Positions 1-6,694 of a stretch of 27,484 nucleotides of DNA are shown one piece after another. The translations under genes were made by a program, and so were the position numbers. A model generated the notes under the pieces. It had not been told where the DNA came from and made no database searches. It was given only the letters and a program-made list of their open reading frames with translations. Positions within the stretch are counted from its first letter, which is position 1. Each line of letters starts with the position of its first letter. The DNA comes from SpSt-77 sp049972045 (GTDB lineage: Bacteria; Chloroflexota; Anaerolineae; B4-G1; DUEL01). Where the stretch lies: contig JBMFKS010000038.1 in the NCBI GenBank assembly GCA_049972045.1, positions 1 to 27,484 of the forward strand. The letters run 5' to 3'.

Positions 1-11
1 AATTAAAGATA

Positions 12-73
12 ACCACAAAGACACGAAGACACAAAGAAAGAATTAAAACTTCGTGTCTTGGTGTCTTCGTGGT
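12..73. repeat. Imperfect inverted repeat of the CACGAAG type (R2-like, short form)
   Basis: Two 25-base arms (12-36 and 49-73) face each other across a 12-base AT-rich spacer and differ at only three positions. Each arm is built from ACACGAAG/ACACAAAG-like units. The same vocabulary ends the R2 elements at 11581-12092 and 24694-24824. It lies beyond the 3' end of the FemAB gene, so it could form a hairpin in that transcript, but there is no clear U-tract. Confidence 0.7.
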
Positions 74-150
74 GAATGGAGAATCGGGGAATCCAGAATC
101 AGCGGCTTGCCCTGTCGGGCCTTGGGGGTGGACTCAAAGCGAGATTTTGC

Positions 151-1203
151 TCATTCCCCGGAACAGCCCCGGCGGCGCGCGGCGACGGCGGCGTAGAGCC
201 GGTACAGGGCAGGACGCAGCGGCCGCTCCCACGCGCCCACCATGCGGACCAGTCGGCCTCCAAAGCCCCGCTTGAAGCGATACACCCCCCAAAGGCCATC
301 CTGACGGCGGGCGAATTCCGCCTCCAGGCGCTCCTCGTCCTCGTCCGGCACCCCCCAGAGGTCATATTCGGTGCATCCCCGGGAACGGGCCCAGCACATG
401 GCCTCCCACTGGAGCCGGTAGGTGGGCATCTTTTCCCGATGGGCGTTGCCCGAGGCGCCGTAGAAGTACCAGGCGCGCCGCCCCAGGGCGAAGACCATCA
501 GGGCGGCCACCGGTTCTCCCTCTACCCCCGCCATCAGCAACCGCGCCCGGTCCCGGGGGACAAAGAGGTGATAGGCCCGTTCGTAGTAAGCCGGCTCGTG
601 GACGCCGAAGCGGTCCCGCGCCGCCGTCTCCGCCATCAGACGGTGAAAGGCCGGGAAGTCGGCCTCCGTCCCCTCCCAGACCGTCACTCCCTTCCGCTCC
701 GCCAGCCGGATGTTGTACCGGGTCTTGGGCTTCATCGCGGCCAGGATGTCCGCCTCATCCCGACCGATGTCCACGACCAAAGTCCGCCGGGGCTGGATGC
801 TCCCCAGGGGGGATGGCCGGAATCCCTGGGCGGCGAGAAGTTCCCGCCAGCGGGACTCATCGGGGAGGTCGGGCTCTATGATGAGGGCGACGGCCCGGCG
901 GGCCCGAGCGGCCCCAGCCAGGGCTTCCAGCAGTTCCGCCACCTCCTCCGGTCGCTCCCAGTCCACCAGCGGGCCGCGCGGCACGTAGGCCAGGGTCCCC
1001 ACCCCCAGCGGCAGCCGTCGGTAGAGGACCAGCGCGCCGGCCCGGGGAACGCCGTCTTCTCCAACCGCCACCCGCTGGGGAGACCAGCCCAAGGCCGCCT
1101 TCAACTCGCCCCACTCCGCCGTCTGGAGGATGTGGGCGCGGGGATGAGCGGCCACGAATTCGTCCCACTCCGGCGCCGAAAGGTCGGTGCGGACTTCCCT
1201 CAT
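151..1203 (-). CDS. FemAB/FemX-family peptidoglycan-bridge aminoacyltransferase-like protein (GNAT fold)
   Basis: The 350-residue product resembles single-polypeptide FemAB/FemX proteins, which transfer amino acids from aminoacyl-tRNA to lipid II or related acceptors on the cytoplasmic face. Seen: an N-terminal ILQTAEWGELK segment, the central MKPKTRYNIRLAERKG stretch typical of the family, then YDLWGVPD and VYRFKRGFGG near the C-terminus, both hallmark FemAB motifs. Length fits the family. The ATG overlaps the upstream methyltransferase stop as ATGA (1200-1203), so translational coupling is likely. The exact acceptor is not deducible: in organisms without classical interpeptide bridges, FemAB-like enzymes act on other amino-acid-modified envelope or lipid substrates. 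The neighbouring methyltransferase hints at an envelope or small-molecule modification pair. Family confidence is high, substrate confidence low. Confidence 0.85.
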   Translation of the reverse strand: MREVRTDLSAPEWDEFVAAHPRAHILQTAEWGELKAALGWSPQRVAVGEDGVPRAGALVLYRRLPLGVGTLAYVPRGPLVDWERPEEVAELLEALAGAARARRAVALIIEPDLPDESRWRELLAAQGFRPSPLGSIQPRRTLVVDIGRDEADILAAMKPKTRYNIRLAERKGVTVWEGTEADFPAFHRLMAETAARDRFGVHEPAYYERAYHLFVPRDRARLLMAGVEGEPVAALMVFALGRRAWYFYGASGNAHREKMPTYRLQWEAMCWARSRGCTEYDLWGVPDEDEERLEAEFARRQDGLWGVYRFKRGFGGRLVRMVGAWERPLRPALYRLYAAVAARRRGCSGE

Positions 1204-2021
1204 TCCTCCCTCCGGGCGACCACCAGGAGTCCGCCCCCCTTCTCGCCCTCGGGGACGTCCATCTCATAGAGGTCCCTCCAGGCGCAGGAGAAGTGGCGGA
1301 CCACCCACCGGGCCAGCCACCGCTGGTGGGGCAGGCCCCGCAGGCGGGGGGAGACCAGCAATCCCCAGAGCGACCGCCGTCCAATGCCGAAGCGCTCGTT
1401 CATCAGGTCCCAGAGGTGCTCCACCGTCTGGGGGATGTAGTAGCGGGTTCTCTCCACCACCATCCCGCCCCGGGCCAGGAGGCCGGCCCATTCGGAGGGG
1501 GAATAGTAGTGGTAGTGGGCCAGGCGGGCGTCCACCTCGGCCGCGTAGGCCCGGGCGCTGGCCTCCTTCCCCGCCGCCAGACGGGAGTGGTAGAAAAAGA
1601 GCAGGGAATGAAAGGCATCGGAGGGGACGGTGAAGATGAACCGACCGCCGGGCCGCAGCACCCGCCCCGCTTCGGCAACCACCGGGGCCACATCGGGGAT
1701 GTGCTCCAGGACGGAGTTGCTGAAGACGGTGGCAAAGGCGCCGTCCCGATAGGGGAGGCGGTGGCCGTCGGCCCGCTGGACCCAGCGGTAGACGCCGGAG
1801 CGGGCGGCCTTCCGGACCTGCTCCGCCCAGGGGTCTATGCCCGCATCTACGCCGCCGAGCCCGAAGAGGATGCCGGCGATGAGGCCATCGCCGCAGCCCA
1901 GGTCCAGCAGGGGGCGATGGTACGTCTCCTGCGCGGCCACGCGCAATTCCACGGCCCGCCAGAGGGCGACGGGGGGAGCGAACCAGTACGCCCGCAATGA
2001 AAGGGTCAGGTAATCCGGCAT
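1200..2021 (-). CDS. Class I SAM-dependent methyltransferase (Methyltransf_11 type)
   Basis: The product has 273 residues. Seen: motif I, LLDLGCGDGLIAG, around residues 38-50 (SAM binding); an acidic residue in DAGIDPW (motif II); a DGAFATVFSNSVLEHIPD segment (motif IV/post-IV) with the VLEHI signature of the Methyltransf_11 family; then RVLRPGGRFIFTVPS. The C-terminal ~90 residues carry a WDLMNERFGIGRR segment and are less recognisable. The substrate is unknown. It is first of a two-gene run with the FemAB-like gene (4-base overlap). The ATG at 2019-2021 lacks a Shine-Dalgarno sequence, and a TACAAT -10 box lies only six bases upstream, so the mRNA may be leaderless. It is divergent from the ZIP transporter gene, with 92 bases between starts. 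Confidence 0.85.
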   Translation of the reverse strand: MPDYLTLSLRAYWFAPPVALWRAVELRVAAQETYHRPLLDLGCGDGLIAGILFGLGGVDAGIDPWAEQVRKAARSGVYRWVQRADGHRLPYRDGAFATVFSNSVLEHIPDVAPVVAEAGRVLRPGGRFIFTVPSDAFHSLLFFYHSRLAAGKEASARAYAAEVDARLAHYHYYSPSEWAGLLARGGMVVERTRYYIPQTVEHLWDLMNERFGIGRRSLWGLLVSPRLRGLPHQRWLARWVVRHFSCAWRDLYEMDVPEGEKGGGLLVVARREE

Positions 2022-2027
2022 ACGGAT

Positions 2028-2033
2028 ATTGTA
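2028..2033 (-). promoter_or_regulatory. Probable -10 box of a leaderless methyltransferase transcript
   Basis: Read on the minus strand the sequence is TACAAT, six bases before the ATG at 2021, which places the expected start of transcription on or next to the initiation codon. The -35 candidate at 17-base spacing (CTGGCG) is weak. No ribosome-binding site precedes the ATG, consistent with leaderless translation. Confidence 0.5.
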
Positions 2034-2074
2034 GCACGGCCTCGCCGGAGCGCCAGTCCGGAGTCATCCTCCCC

Positions 2075-2103
2075 TTGACAGAATCGGCATCCTCTGTCAT
2101 ACT
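2075..2103 (+). promoter_or_regulatory. ZIP transporter promoter with an overlapping palindromic operator candidate
   Basis: TTGACA (2075-2080), a 17-base spacer and CATACT (2098-2103) form a good sigma70-type promoter. Expected initiation near 2110 leaves only about four bases before the ATG at 2114. A perfect inverted repeat, TGACAGA (2076-2082) and TCTGTCA (2093-2099) separated by 10 bases, overlaps both promoter boxes. A repressor binding there could control the metal transporter, but no regulator gene is adjacent, so its identity is open. Confidence 0.6.
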
Positions 2104-2113
2104 TATCCCCGCT

Positions 2114-2884
2114 ATGGAGCACCTCTTCCGTCAACTATTCGGGGAGAATTTCATCCTGATGGGGGTCGCCGGCACGGTGCTGACCGGCTTTGCCACCGGA
2201 GTCGGCGCGCTGCCGATTCTGCTCACCCGACGGGTCCCGGAGCGGCTGCTGGACGCGCTGCTGGGTTTCGCGGCCGGGGTGATGCTGGCCGCGACGGCCT
2301 TCAGCCTCATCGTTCCGGCGATAGACCTGGGGGGAATCGGGCCGACAGTGGGGGGCATCCTGATCGGCGCTCTCTTTCTGGCCCTCCTGGACCACGTTCT
2401 GCCCCATACCCACTTCATCAAAGGGGCCGAGGGGCCGGCCTCCCATCTGCGCCGGGTCTGGCTGCTCATTATCGCTATCACCCTGCACAATTTCCCGGAG
2501 GGGCTGGCCGTGGGCGTGGGGTTCGGCTCGGGCCGTCTCTCCGAAGCGCTGGCGCTGATGGTCGCCATTGGCCTGCAGAATATGCCGGAGGGGCTGGCCG
2601 TCGCGCTGCCGCTGGTGCGGGAGCGGTGGTCGCGCGGCCGCGCGCTCCTCTACGCCCTGGGCTCCGGGATGGCGGAGCCGATCGCGGGCCTCCTGGGCGT
2701 CCTGGCCGTGACGCTGATGCATGCCCTGCTCCCCTGGGGGCTGGCCTTCGCGGCCGGCGCGATGCTCTACGTCGTCTCCGACGAAATCATCCCCGAAACC
2801 CACAGCCGGGGGTTTGAGATGGAGGGGACATGGGGGGTGATCGTCGGCTTCCTGGTGATGATGGTGCTGGATAACGCTTTGTAA
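2114..2884 (+). CDS. ZIP-family divalent metal transporter (ZupT/GufA-like)
   Basis: The product is a 256-residue, strongly hydrophobic membrane protein with about eight transmembrane segments. Seen: the two ZIP metal-site motifs, HNFPEGLAVGVG in TM4 and QNMPEGLAVALP in TM5 (His/Asn/Pro/Glu ligands), a histidine-containing loop HVLPHTHF between TM3 and TM4, and SDEIIPETH near the C-terminus. These match the GufA/ZupT branch, which moves Zn2+, Fe2+ or Mn2+ across the inner membrane; direction and preferred metal cannot be read here. An upstream in-frame ATG at 1997 exists, but the ATG at 2114 begins exactly where family homology starts and sits just after the promoter, so it is preferred. No Shine-Dalgarno is visible, so the mRNA is nearly leaderless. 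The operator-like palindrome suggests metal-responsive control (inference). Confidence 0.9.
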   Translation: MEHLFRQLFGENFILMGVAGTVLTGFATGVGALPILLTRRVPERLLDALLGFAAGVMLAATAFSLIVPAIDLGGIGPTVGGILIGALFLALLDHVLPHTHFIKGAEGPASHLRRVWLLIIAITLHNFPEGLAVGVGFGSGRLSEALALMVAIGLQNMPEGLAVALPLVRERWSRGRALLYALGSGMAEPIAGLLGVLAVTLMHALLPWGLAFAAGAMLYVVSDEIIPETHSRGFEMEGTWGVIVGFLVMMVLDNAL

Positions 2885-2895
2885 ACTCTTCGCCC

Positions 2896-2918
2896 TTTAG
2901 CCCCCTTCAGTGGCTAAA
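2896..2918 (+). terminator. Hairpin after the ZIP gene
   Basis: TTTAGCC and GGCTAAA (7 bp) enclose a nine-base loop starting 12 bases after the ZIP stop codon. No strong T-tract follows on the plus strand, so this may be an RNA-stability hairpin or a weak terminator rather than a classical one. Confidence 0.35.
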
Positions 2919-2970
2919 GCCCACTTTCCGCATCTATTAAATCAAGTTAATTGATTTGGGCCACATTTGG

Positions 2971-3006
2971 GAAAACAAAAAGCCTCAAGCCCCAGATATG
3001 AGGCTT
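2971..3006 (-). terminator. Intrinsic terminator, strongest for minus-strand transcription
   Basis: AAGCCTCA (2980-2987) pairs with TGAGGCTT (2999-3006) around an 11-base loop. Reading the minus strand, the stem is followed by TTTGTTTTC, a good U-tract. On the plus strand the stem is followed only by CTTC, so it could act weakly for the ZIP gene. No minus-strand gene is visible between here and 3635, only the R1 copy at 3036-3177. Confidence 0.6.
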
Positions 3007-3035
3007 CTTCAGAACGCGATTAGGTGACGATGCCC

Positions 3036-3177
3036 TAGTGGTTTGTCAACAGCACTTTTGTGGGTCTTTGCGCCCTCCAGTAGGGCAACTGCAAGCAGTT
3101 GCCCTACTTGTGGCCTGCATGGGCCCCTGGCCGCGTCGGCAATTCGAACCCATAAGGATAAACTTGACTGAACAATA
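3036..3177 (-). repeat. R1 element, copy A (full length, MITE-like)
   Basis: This full copy of an approximately 142-bp repeat is in reverse orientation relative to the copies at 8156, 23880 and 25831. Ends: TAGTGGTTTGTCAAC at the left and CTTGACTGAACAATA at the right, which are imperfect terminal inverted repeats of each other. The centre holds a perfect hairpin with 12-bp arms, GTAGGGCAACTG and CAGTTGCCCTAC. The right end is the least conserved of the full copies. Confidence 0.9.
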
Positions 3178-3635
3178 AGCCCCTGACCGCCTTCCCGGGG
3201 GATGGTTCCTAATTGGTGACATTTCCCGCTGGCTTGAATGGCCCTTCTCCCCCCTCGCTTCACTCTGGGGAGGGGGGATTCCGGGGGGTGAGGGGAAAGA
3301 GAAGAAACGCTATGTGCAACATCCGTTGCGAATGAACCGCCAGGGGCGATGTTTTACCCTTTCATTGGGGCCGCGGAAGCAGCCATATAGGTCGGATTGG
3401 CAATCCTACCTTTAGGGGAAGGAAGGGGCAACATAGCCCGACGTCCCATCGGGCGCAATTGCCTTAAAGAAATCCAGTTGCCCATGACGTAAGAATTGGG
3501 CGGCCCGGCGATAGCCGGGTCGAAAAAAAACCTGCCCTGGTGAGGGGGGAGAAGGGGGGCAAAGGGGGGTTGGCCGACCTGTGAGACCAGGCAGTTCCGT
3601 GCCGAGCACGTATCCCGGACAGCGGGGGCGGTTTT
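3178..3635. other. Intergenic region without a recognisable gene
   Basis: About 460 bases hold no credible coding region. Visible structure: GGATTGGCAATCC at about 3393-3405; a GCCCGA/TCGGGC hairpin at about 3437-3455; and CCCGGC-GATA-GCCGGG at about 3503-3518 followed by TCG and eight A residues. Since A rather than T follows on the plus strand, the last is not a plus-strand terminator. No promoter for the downstream thpR gene stands out. Confidence 0.5.
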
Positions 3636-4220
3636 ATGGAGACCATCCGGACCTTCATCGCGATCGTGCTTCCCGAATCGGTGATCCGGCAACTGGGCCA
3701 GGTGCAGCGACAACTGGAGCGGCAGGCCCCTCCGGAGAGCATCCGCTGGGTGAAACCGGAGGGGATTCACCTGACCCTGAAGTTTCTGGGGGATACGCCC
3801 GTGGGGCAACTGGACGCCATCCGGGCCACTCTAACGGCAGTGGCCTCCCGAACCTCGCCCTGTGCGTTCACCGTCGGCGGGCTGGGATGTTTCCCCAACG
3901 CGCGGCGGCCCCGCGTCATCTGGGTGGGAGTCCAGCCCATGGGGGAGGAACTGGCTTCTCTGCAACGGGCAGTAGAACGGGCGATGAAGCCGCTGGGATT
4001 CCCCCCCGAGGGGCGAGAGTTCACTCCTCACCTGACCCTGGGGCGGGTGCGGGACCGCATCCCGCCCGCCGACCTGGCTCGCCTCGGCGCCCTGGTCTCC
4101 TCCACCGACATTGGGACGTTGGGAGAGGTCCGGGCGCACAGTTTCGCCCTCATCCAGAGCGTCCTCAAGCCCTCGGGCGCCGAGTACACCCCGCTGGCGG
4201 AGTTCCGGATACCGGCTTGA
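3636..4220 (+). CDS. thpR: RNA 2',3'-cyclic phosphodiesterase (2H phosphoesterase, ThpR/LigT)
   Basis: The 194-residue product belongs to the 2H phosphoesterase superfamily, which opens 2',3'-cyclic phosphate RNA ends to 2'-phosphate and was first known as a tRNA 2'-5' ligase. Seen: the two catalytic HxTx motifs, HLTLKFLG at residues 45-52 (His45, Thr47) and HLTLGRVR at residues 132-139 (His132, Thr134), in the expected spacing; the N-terminal RTFIAIVLPESV strand and a C-terminal FALIQSVLKPSGAEYTPL segment, both typical of ThpR. Length matches the family (~180-195). The ATG at 3636 is preceded by a G-rich GCGGGGGCGG stretch that may serve as a ribosome-binding site. It is monocistronic, flanked by intergenic repeats, and convergent with the sulfur-carrier gene at 4523-4711. 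Confidence 0.93.
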   Translation: METIRTFIAIVLPESVIRQLGQVQRQLERQAPPESIRWVKPEGIHLTLKFLGDTPVGQLDAIRATLTAVASRTSPCAFTVGGLGCFPNARRPRVIWVGVQPMGEELASLQRAVERAMKPLGFPPEGREFTPHLTLGRVRDRIPPADLARLGALVSSTDIGTLGEVRAHSFALIQSVLKPSGAEYTPLAEFRIPA

Positions 4221-4350
4221 CGGGCCAGGCCCTTCTGGCTTGTCTGAAAACCACGAAGAAAATCGCCCGGCTGTAAACGTCCGGGCTCATCATGCGAAGC
4301 CCCCTCGGCCTGAGGGCGTCGCCCCGTCGGCCCCGCCGCGAGCGGCCTCG

Positions 4351-4396
4351 GCCCGAGGGCTCGCCGCGTGGCGGGGCGTGGCCCTTCGGGCTTTTT
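4351..4396 (+). terminator. Intrinsic terminator downstream of thpR
   Basis: GCCCGAGGGC (4351-4360) pairs, with one bulge, with GCCCTTCGGGC (4381-4391); an inner CGCC/GGCG segment extends the structure, and five T residues follow at 4392-4396. A second short hairpin, AAGCCCC-CCT-GGGGCTT, follows immediately at 4397-4413. Orientation suits termination of plus-strand thpR transcription. Confidence 0.65.
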
Positions 4397-4513
4397 AAGC
4401 CCCCCTGGGGCTTCGCCATGGGGAGCCTGGCAGTTTACCGCCCGGCGAGAAGGGCCGAAATAGGGAGCCTCGCTCCTTTTCCAGATCTTCCGCCCGACGC
4501 TTCCGCGTCGGGC
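4372..4513. repeat. R4 composite repeat, copy A
   Basis: The block 4372-4444 matches 15862-15934, sharing GGGGCGTGGCC, TTCGGGCTTT, CCTGGGGCT and GAGCCTGGC followed by GTTTACCGCC. A hairpin GCCCGACGC-TTCC-GCGTCGGGC at 4492-4513 corresponds to GCCCGACGC-TAAA-GCGTCGGGC at 15708-15729. The two modules occur in opposite order at the two loci. The intergenic gap between thpR and the sulfur-carrier gene otherwise holds only a short R2-like remnant (CTGAAAACCACGAAG near 4243). Confidence 0.65.
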
Positions 4514-4522
4514 TTCGTGTTG

Positions 4523-4711
4523 TCATCCCCCAGAGACCACAGAGACCAGTTTGACCGTGTCTGCCGGCTCCAGTACGGTATCTTCGGTGAGCAGTTTGCC
4601 GTCCCGTACCGCCAGTACCGTCTCCGGGATCAACCCCACTTTCTCTATCGCCTGGCGGACGGTCATCCGTCCCTCCAGTTCCCATTCCCGGTCCCGGTAG
4701 ATGAGTTTCAT
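4523..4711 (-). CDS. ThiS/MoaD-type ubiquitin-like sulfur-carrier protein, orphan
   Basis: This 62-residue beta-grasp protein ends in SVVSGG. The terminal Gly-Gly is the residue adenylated and thiocarboxylated by an E1-like (ThiF/MoeB) enzyme in ThiS, MoaD and Urm1-like carriers. Seen: the MKLIYRDREWELEG first hairpin, the MTVRQAIEKVGL helix, VLAVRDGKLL, and the final DTVKLVSVVSGG strand. A longer reading frame begins at 4804, but its extra 31 residues are unrelated to the fold, and the ATG at 4709-4711 is preceded by GGAGGAGG six to eight bases upstream, so the short form is chosen. It is last in a four-gene minus-strand run behind the isoaspartyl peptidase. No E1, ThiG or MoaE lies in the window, so whether it serves thiamine, molybdopterin, tRNA thiolation or another pathway is unknown. 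Confidence 0.85.
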   Translation of the reverse strand: MKLIYRDREWELEGRMTVRQAIEKVGLIPETVLAVRDGKLLTEDTVLEPADTVKLVSVVSGG

Positions 4712-4728
4712 GGCCTCCTCCGGAGCGC

Positions 4729-4763
4729 GGGGCTGGCGGCGGCCGAAGGCCGCCGCCAGCCCC
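4729..4763. repeat. R3 GC hairpin, copy 1
   Basis: Perfect 16-bp arms (GGGGCTGGCGGCGGCC and its complement) close a GAA/TTC trinucleotide loop. It fills most of the 58-base gap between the isoaspartyl peptidase stop and the sulfur-carrier start, just upstream of the carrier's ribosome-binding site. Four more hairpins with the same GGCGGC core occur in the window. Confidence 0.85.
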
Positions 4764-4769
4764 CGTCGT

Positions 4770-5681
4770 CTATCCCGCGCGGATGCCTGCCCGGACGACG
4801 CCATCGCCCCCGACGACGGCCCAGGCCATGTGCGGGGTGGTGTGGGCGATGCCGGAGCGGCCGCGCGGGTCCAGCACGATCAGGCCACCGCAGCCGCCGG
4901 TCCGCTCCGCCAGCAGGGCCAGCACCCCCTCTGCGGCCTCCTGCGGACTCTCCCCCTCCGCCACCCGCGCGCAGACGGCGCCGGTCGCCAGGATGCGCAT
5001 CAAGGCCTCCCCGTCCCCGGTGGCCGAGGCCGCTGCCGACCGGTCATCGGCGTAGCCGCCGCAGCCGACCAGAGGCGAATCCCCCACCCGGCCCGGCCAT
5101 TTGCCCGGTTTGCCGCCGGTGGAGGTCGCCGCCGCCAGATGCCCCTCCCGGTCCAGCGCGACCGCTCCCACTGTTCCGGTGGGGCTGAAAAGTTCGGCCG
5201 CATAGAGGCCCTCTCCGGCCCGCCAGGCCTCCCAGCGGGCCCGCTCCCGCTCCACCACCAGTTCCTCCGGCGGGATCAACTCCATCCCATGCTGTCGGGC
5301 GAATTCCTCCGCCCCCGGCCCCACCAGGAAATGGTGCGGCCCCACCTCCATCACCAGGCGAGCCAATGAAACCGGGTTGCGCACCCGCCGGACGGCGGCA
5401 ACGGCCCCCAGCCGCAACGTCCGCCCGTCCATAATGATGGCATCCAGTTCTACCTCGCCGACGGCATTCAGGCATGACCCCCGCCCGGCATCAAAGGTCG
5501 GGTCGTCTTCCAGAAGGCGGACCGCCCTCTCCACGGCGTCCAGCGCCGAACCGCCCGCGCGCAGGACTTCCCATCCGGCGATTGCCGCCTGGCAGCATCC
5601 TTTTATGTGGGGCTCGTGTTCCTCCTCCGGAATCTTCCACGCGCCCCCATGAACGACGATCACAGGTTTCGGGTTCATCAT
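4770..5681 (-). CDS. iaaA: Isoaspartyl peptidase / plant-type L-asparaginase (Ntn hydrolase)
   Basis: The 303-residue protein belongs to the N-terminal-nucleophile asparaginase_2 family, which hydrolyses beta-aspartyl dipeptides and L-asparagine after autoproteolysis into two subunits. Seen: VIVVHGGAW at the N-terminus, DDPTFDAGRGSCLN around 59-72, the self-cleavage site before Thr170 in PTGTVGAVALD, then ATSTGG at 185-190 and GRVGDSPLVGCGGYAD at 197-212 (substrate-binding Arg and Asp). The cleavage-site context is G-T rather than the more common D-T. The C-terminal half is compact, as in family members near 300 residues. The start has two adjacent ATGs (5681 and 5678) and only a weak ribosome-binding site. 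It lies 38 bases after the lipoprotein gene and upstream of the sulfur carrier in the kbl-led run; no functional link between these enzymes is obvious. Confidence 0.92.
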   Translation of the reverse strand: MMNPKPVIVVHGGAWKIPEEEHEPHIKGCCQAAIAGWEVLRAGGSALDAVERAVRLLEDDPTFDAGRGSCLNAVGEVELDAIIMDGRTLRLGAVAAVRRVRNPVSLARLVMEVGPHHFLVGPGAEEFARQHGMELIPPEELVVERERARWEAWRAGEGLYAAELFSPTGTVGAVALDREGHLAAATSTGGKPGKWPGRVGDSPLVGCGGYADDRSAAASATGDGEALMRILATGAVCARVAEGESPQEAAEGVLALLAERTGGCGGLIVLDPRGRSGIAHTTPHMAWAVVGGDGVVRAGIRAG

Positions 5682-5719
5682 CCATCCGTCTACAAGAGCG
5701 ATTCTCTCCCCCTTCCCCG

Positions 5720-6694
5720 TTATTTCTGCTGGCAGATCATCGCCTGCCCGATGCGGGTGGGCAGTTCAGGCCGGTCGGAGCCCAGCGCCCGCGCGTGTCG
5801 GAGGGCCGCTTCGGCGTCCGCGCAGCGACCGGCGTAGAGGTACGCCGTCCCCAGGGCAAAAGCGAGCGCCGCGGCGGGCGCCTCAGAAACCACGCCCAGG
5901 GAGGAATCCCCGGCCTCCATCAGCGCCCGCGCCTGCTCGTAGCAGATGACGGCCTCCCGCCAGGCCCCGTCGGCGGCGTAGGCCTCCCCCAGGATAAACC
6001 AGAGCGCCGCTGGGCCTCCTCCCTGGTCTATCGTCTCCCCCACCACGCGGATGGCGACCCGGGGCAATCCCTGAGCCAGCAGGGCCCGGCCCCGGTAGTA
6101 CGCCCGCAGCGGGTCGTCGGGGTGGAGGCTGGCGTACTCCGTCGCCAGTGCGGCCATCCGGTCGGAGCGGGCCGCCGCCACCGCGCACTCCCAGCGGGCC
6201 GGGAAGAGGGCCGGCGCCAGCGACGGGTCCCGCTGCACCGCCGCGTCGTAGGCATCCAGCGCCTGCAGCGGGTCGTGGAAGGCCCGGCGGAGGACCTCCC
6301 CCAGCAGGGCATGGGCCCCGGCGTCCTCCGGGGCCAGCATCATGGCCGTCTGCGCGTCCTGCAGGGCCGCCGGACCGTCTCCCAGGGCCAGGTGGACGGC
6401 CGCCCGCGCCCGGTAGGCGGGGGCGAAGCCCGGGTCCAGTGCCAGGGTGCGGGAGAAGGCCGCCCGGGCACACTCCCAATCCCCCGCCCGCTGGCAGGCC
6501 AGCCCCTGGTCGTAGAGGACGGCGGGGCCGGGCGTCGCCGTCGGTGGCGGGGCGGTGGGGAGCGGAGAAGGGGTGGCAGGCGAAGGCTCCGCCATACAGC
6601 CGGCCAGCGCCAGGAGCAGGAGCCCCAGCATGCCCAGGGATAGGTGACGGTCACCTTTGAAGGTGACCGTCACCGGATGGCGCGCGACCGTCAC
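5720..6694 (-). CDS. TPR-repeat lipoprotein, probably periplasm- or surface-facing
   Basis: The 324-residue product begins with a basic segment and a hydrophobic run ending in the lipobox LALAGC (Cys33 if the first start is used), so it is predicted to be lipid-anchored. A Pro/Thr/Ser-rich tether (TPSPLPTAPPPTATPGP) follows, then a helical domain with tetratricopeptide repeats: DQGLACQRAGDWECARAAFSRTLALDP, then AYRARAAVHLALGDGPAALQDA and further units to about residue 300. TPRs are protein-binding scaffolds; the partner is unknown. The GTG start at 6694 overlaps the upstream kbl stop as GTGA and has GGGAG seven bases upstream. A later ATG at 6631 would also keep the signal peptide but has no ribosome-binding site. 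A strong palindrome (6643-6674) lies inside the first 20 codons. Confidence 0.85.
   Translation of the reverse strand: MTVARHPVTVTFKGDRHLSLGMLGLLLLALAGCMAEPSPATPSPLPTAPPPTATPGPAVLYDQGLACQRAGDWECARAAFSRTLALDPGFAPAYRARAAVHLALGDGPAALQDAQTAMMLAPEDAGAHALLGEVLRRAFHDPLQALDAYDAAVQRDPSLAPALFPARWECAVAAARSDRMAALATEYASLHPDDPLRAYYRGRALLAQGLPRVAIRVVGETIDQGGGPAALWFILGEAYAADGAWREAVICYEQARALMEAGDSSLGVVSEAPAAALAFALGTAYLYAGRCADAEAALRHARALGSDRPELPTRIGQAMICQQK
6643..6674. repeat. 32-bp near-perfect palindrome at the kbl/lipoprotein junction
   Basis: GGTGACGGTCACCTT faces its exact complement across a two-base centre. Each arm is itself nearly palindromic (GGTGAC-N-GTCACC), and a third related half, GACCGTCACC, occurs at about 6686-6695. 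It lies within the first codons of the lipoprotein if the GTG at 6694 is used, and could form a stable mRNA hairpin that modulates coupled translation or an operator-like site. Confidence 0.75.

Noticed and set aside
3130..3160. tRNA-like TTCGAACC segment in R1 copy A
   Set aside because: It is part of the repeat in all copies, with no acceptor or anticodon stems around it.
3009..3263. Small open frames crossing R1 copies, with similar peptides at 3009-3263, 8130-8366 and 23904-24155
   Set aside because: The peptide similarity only reflects the shared DNA repeat; there are no conserved starts or ribosome-binding sites, and the frames run into unrelated flanks.
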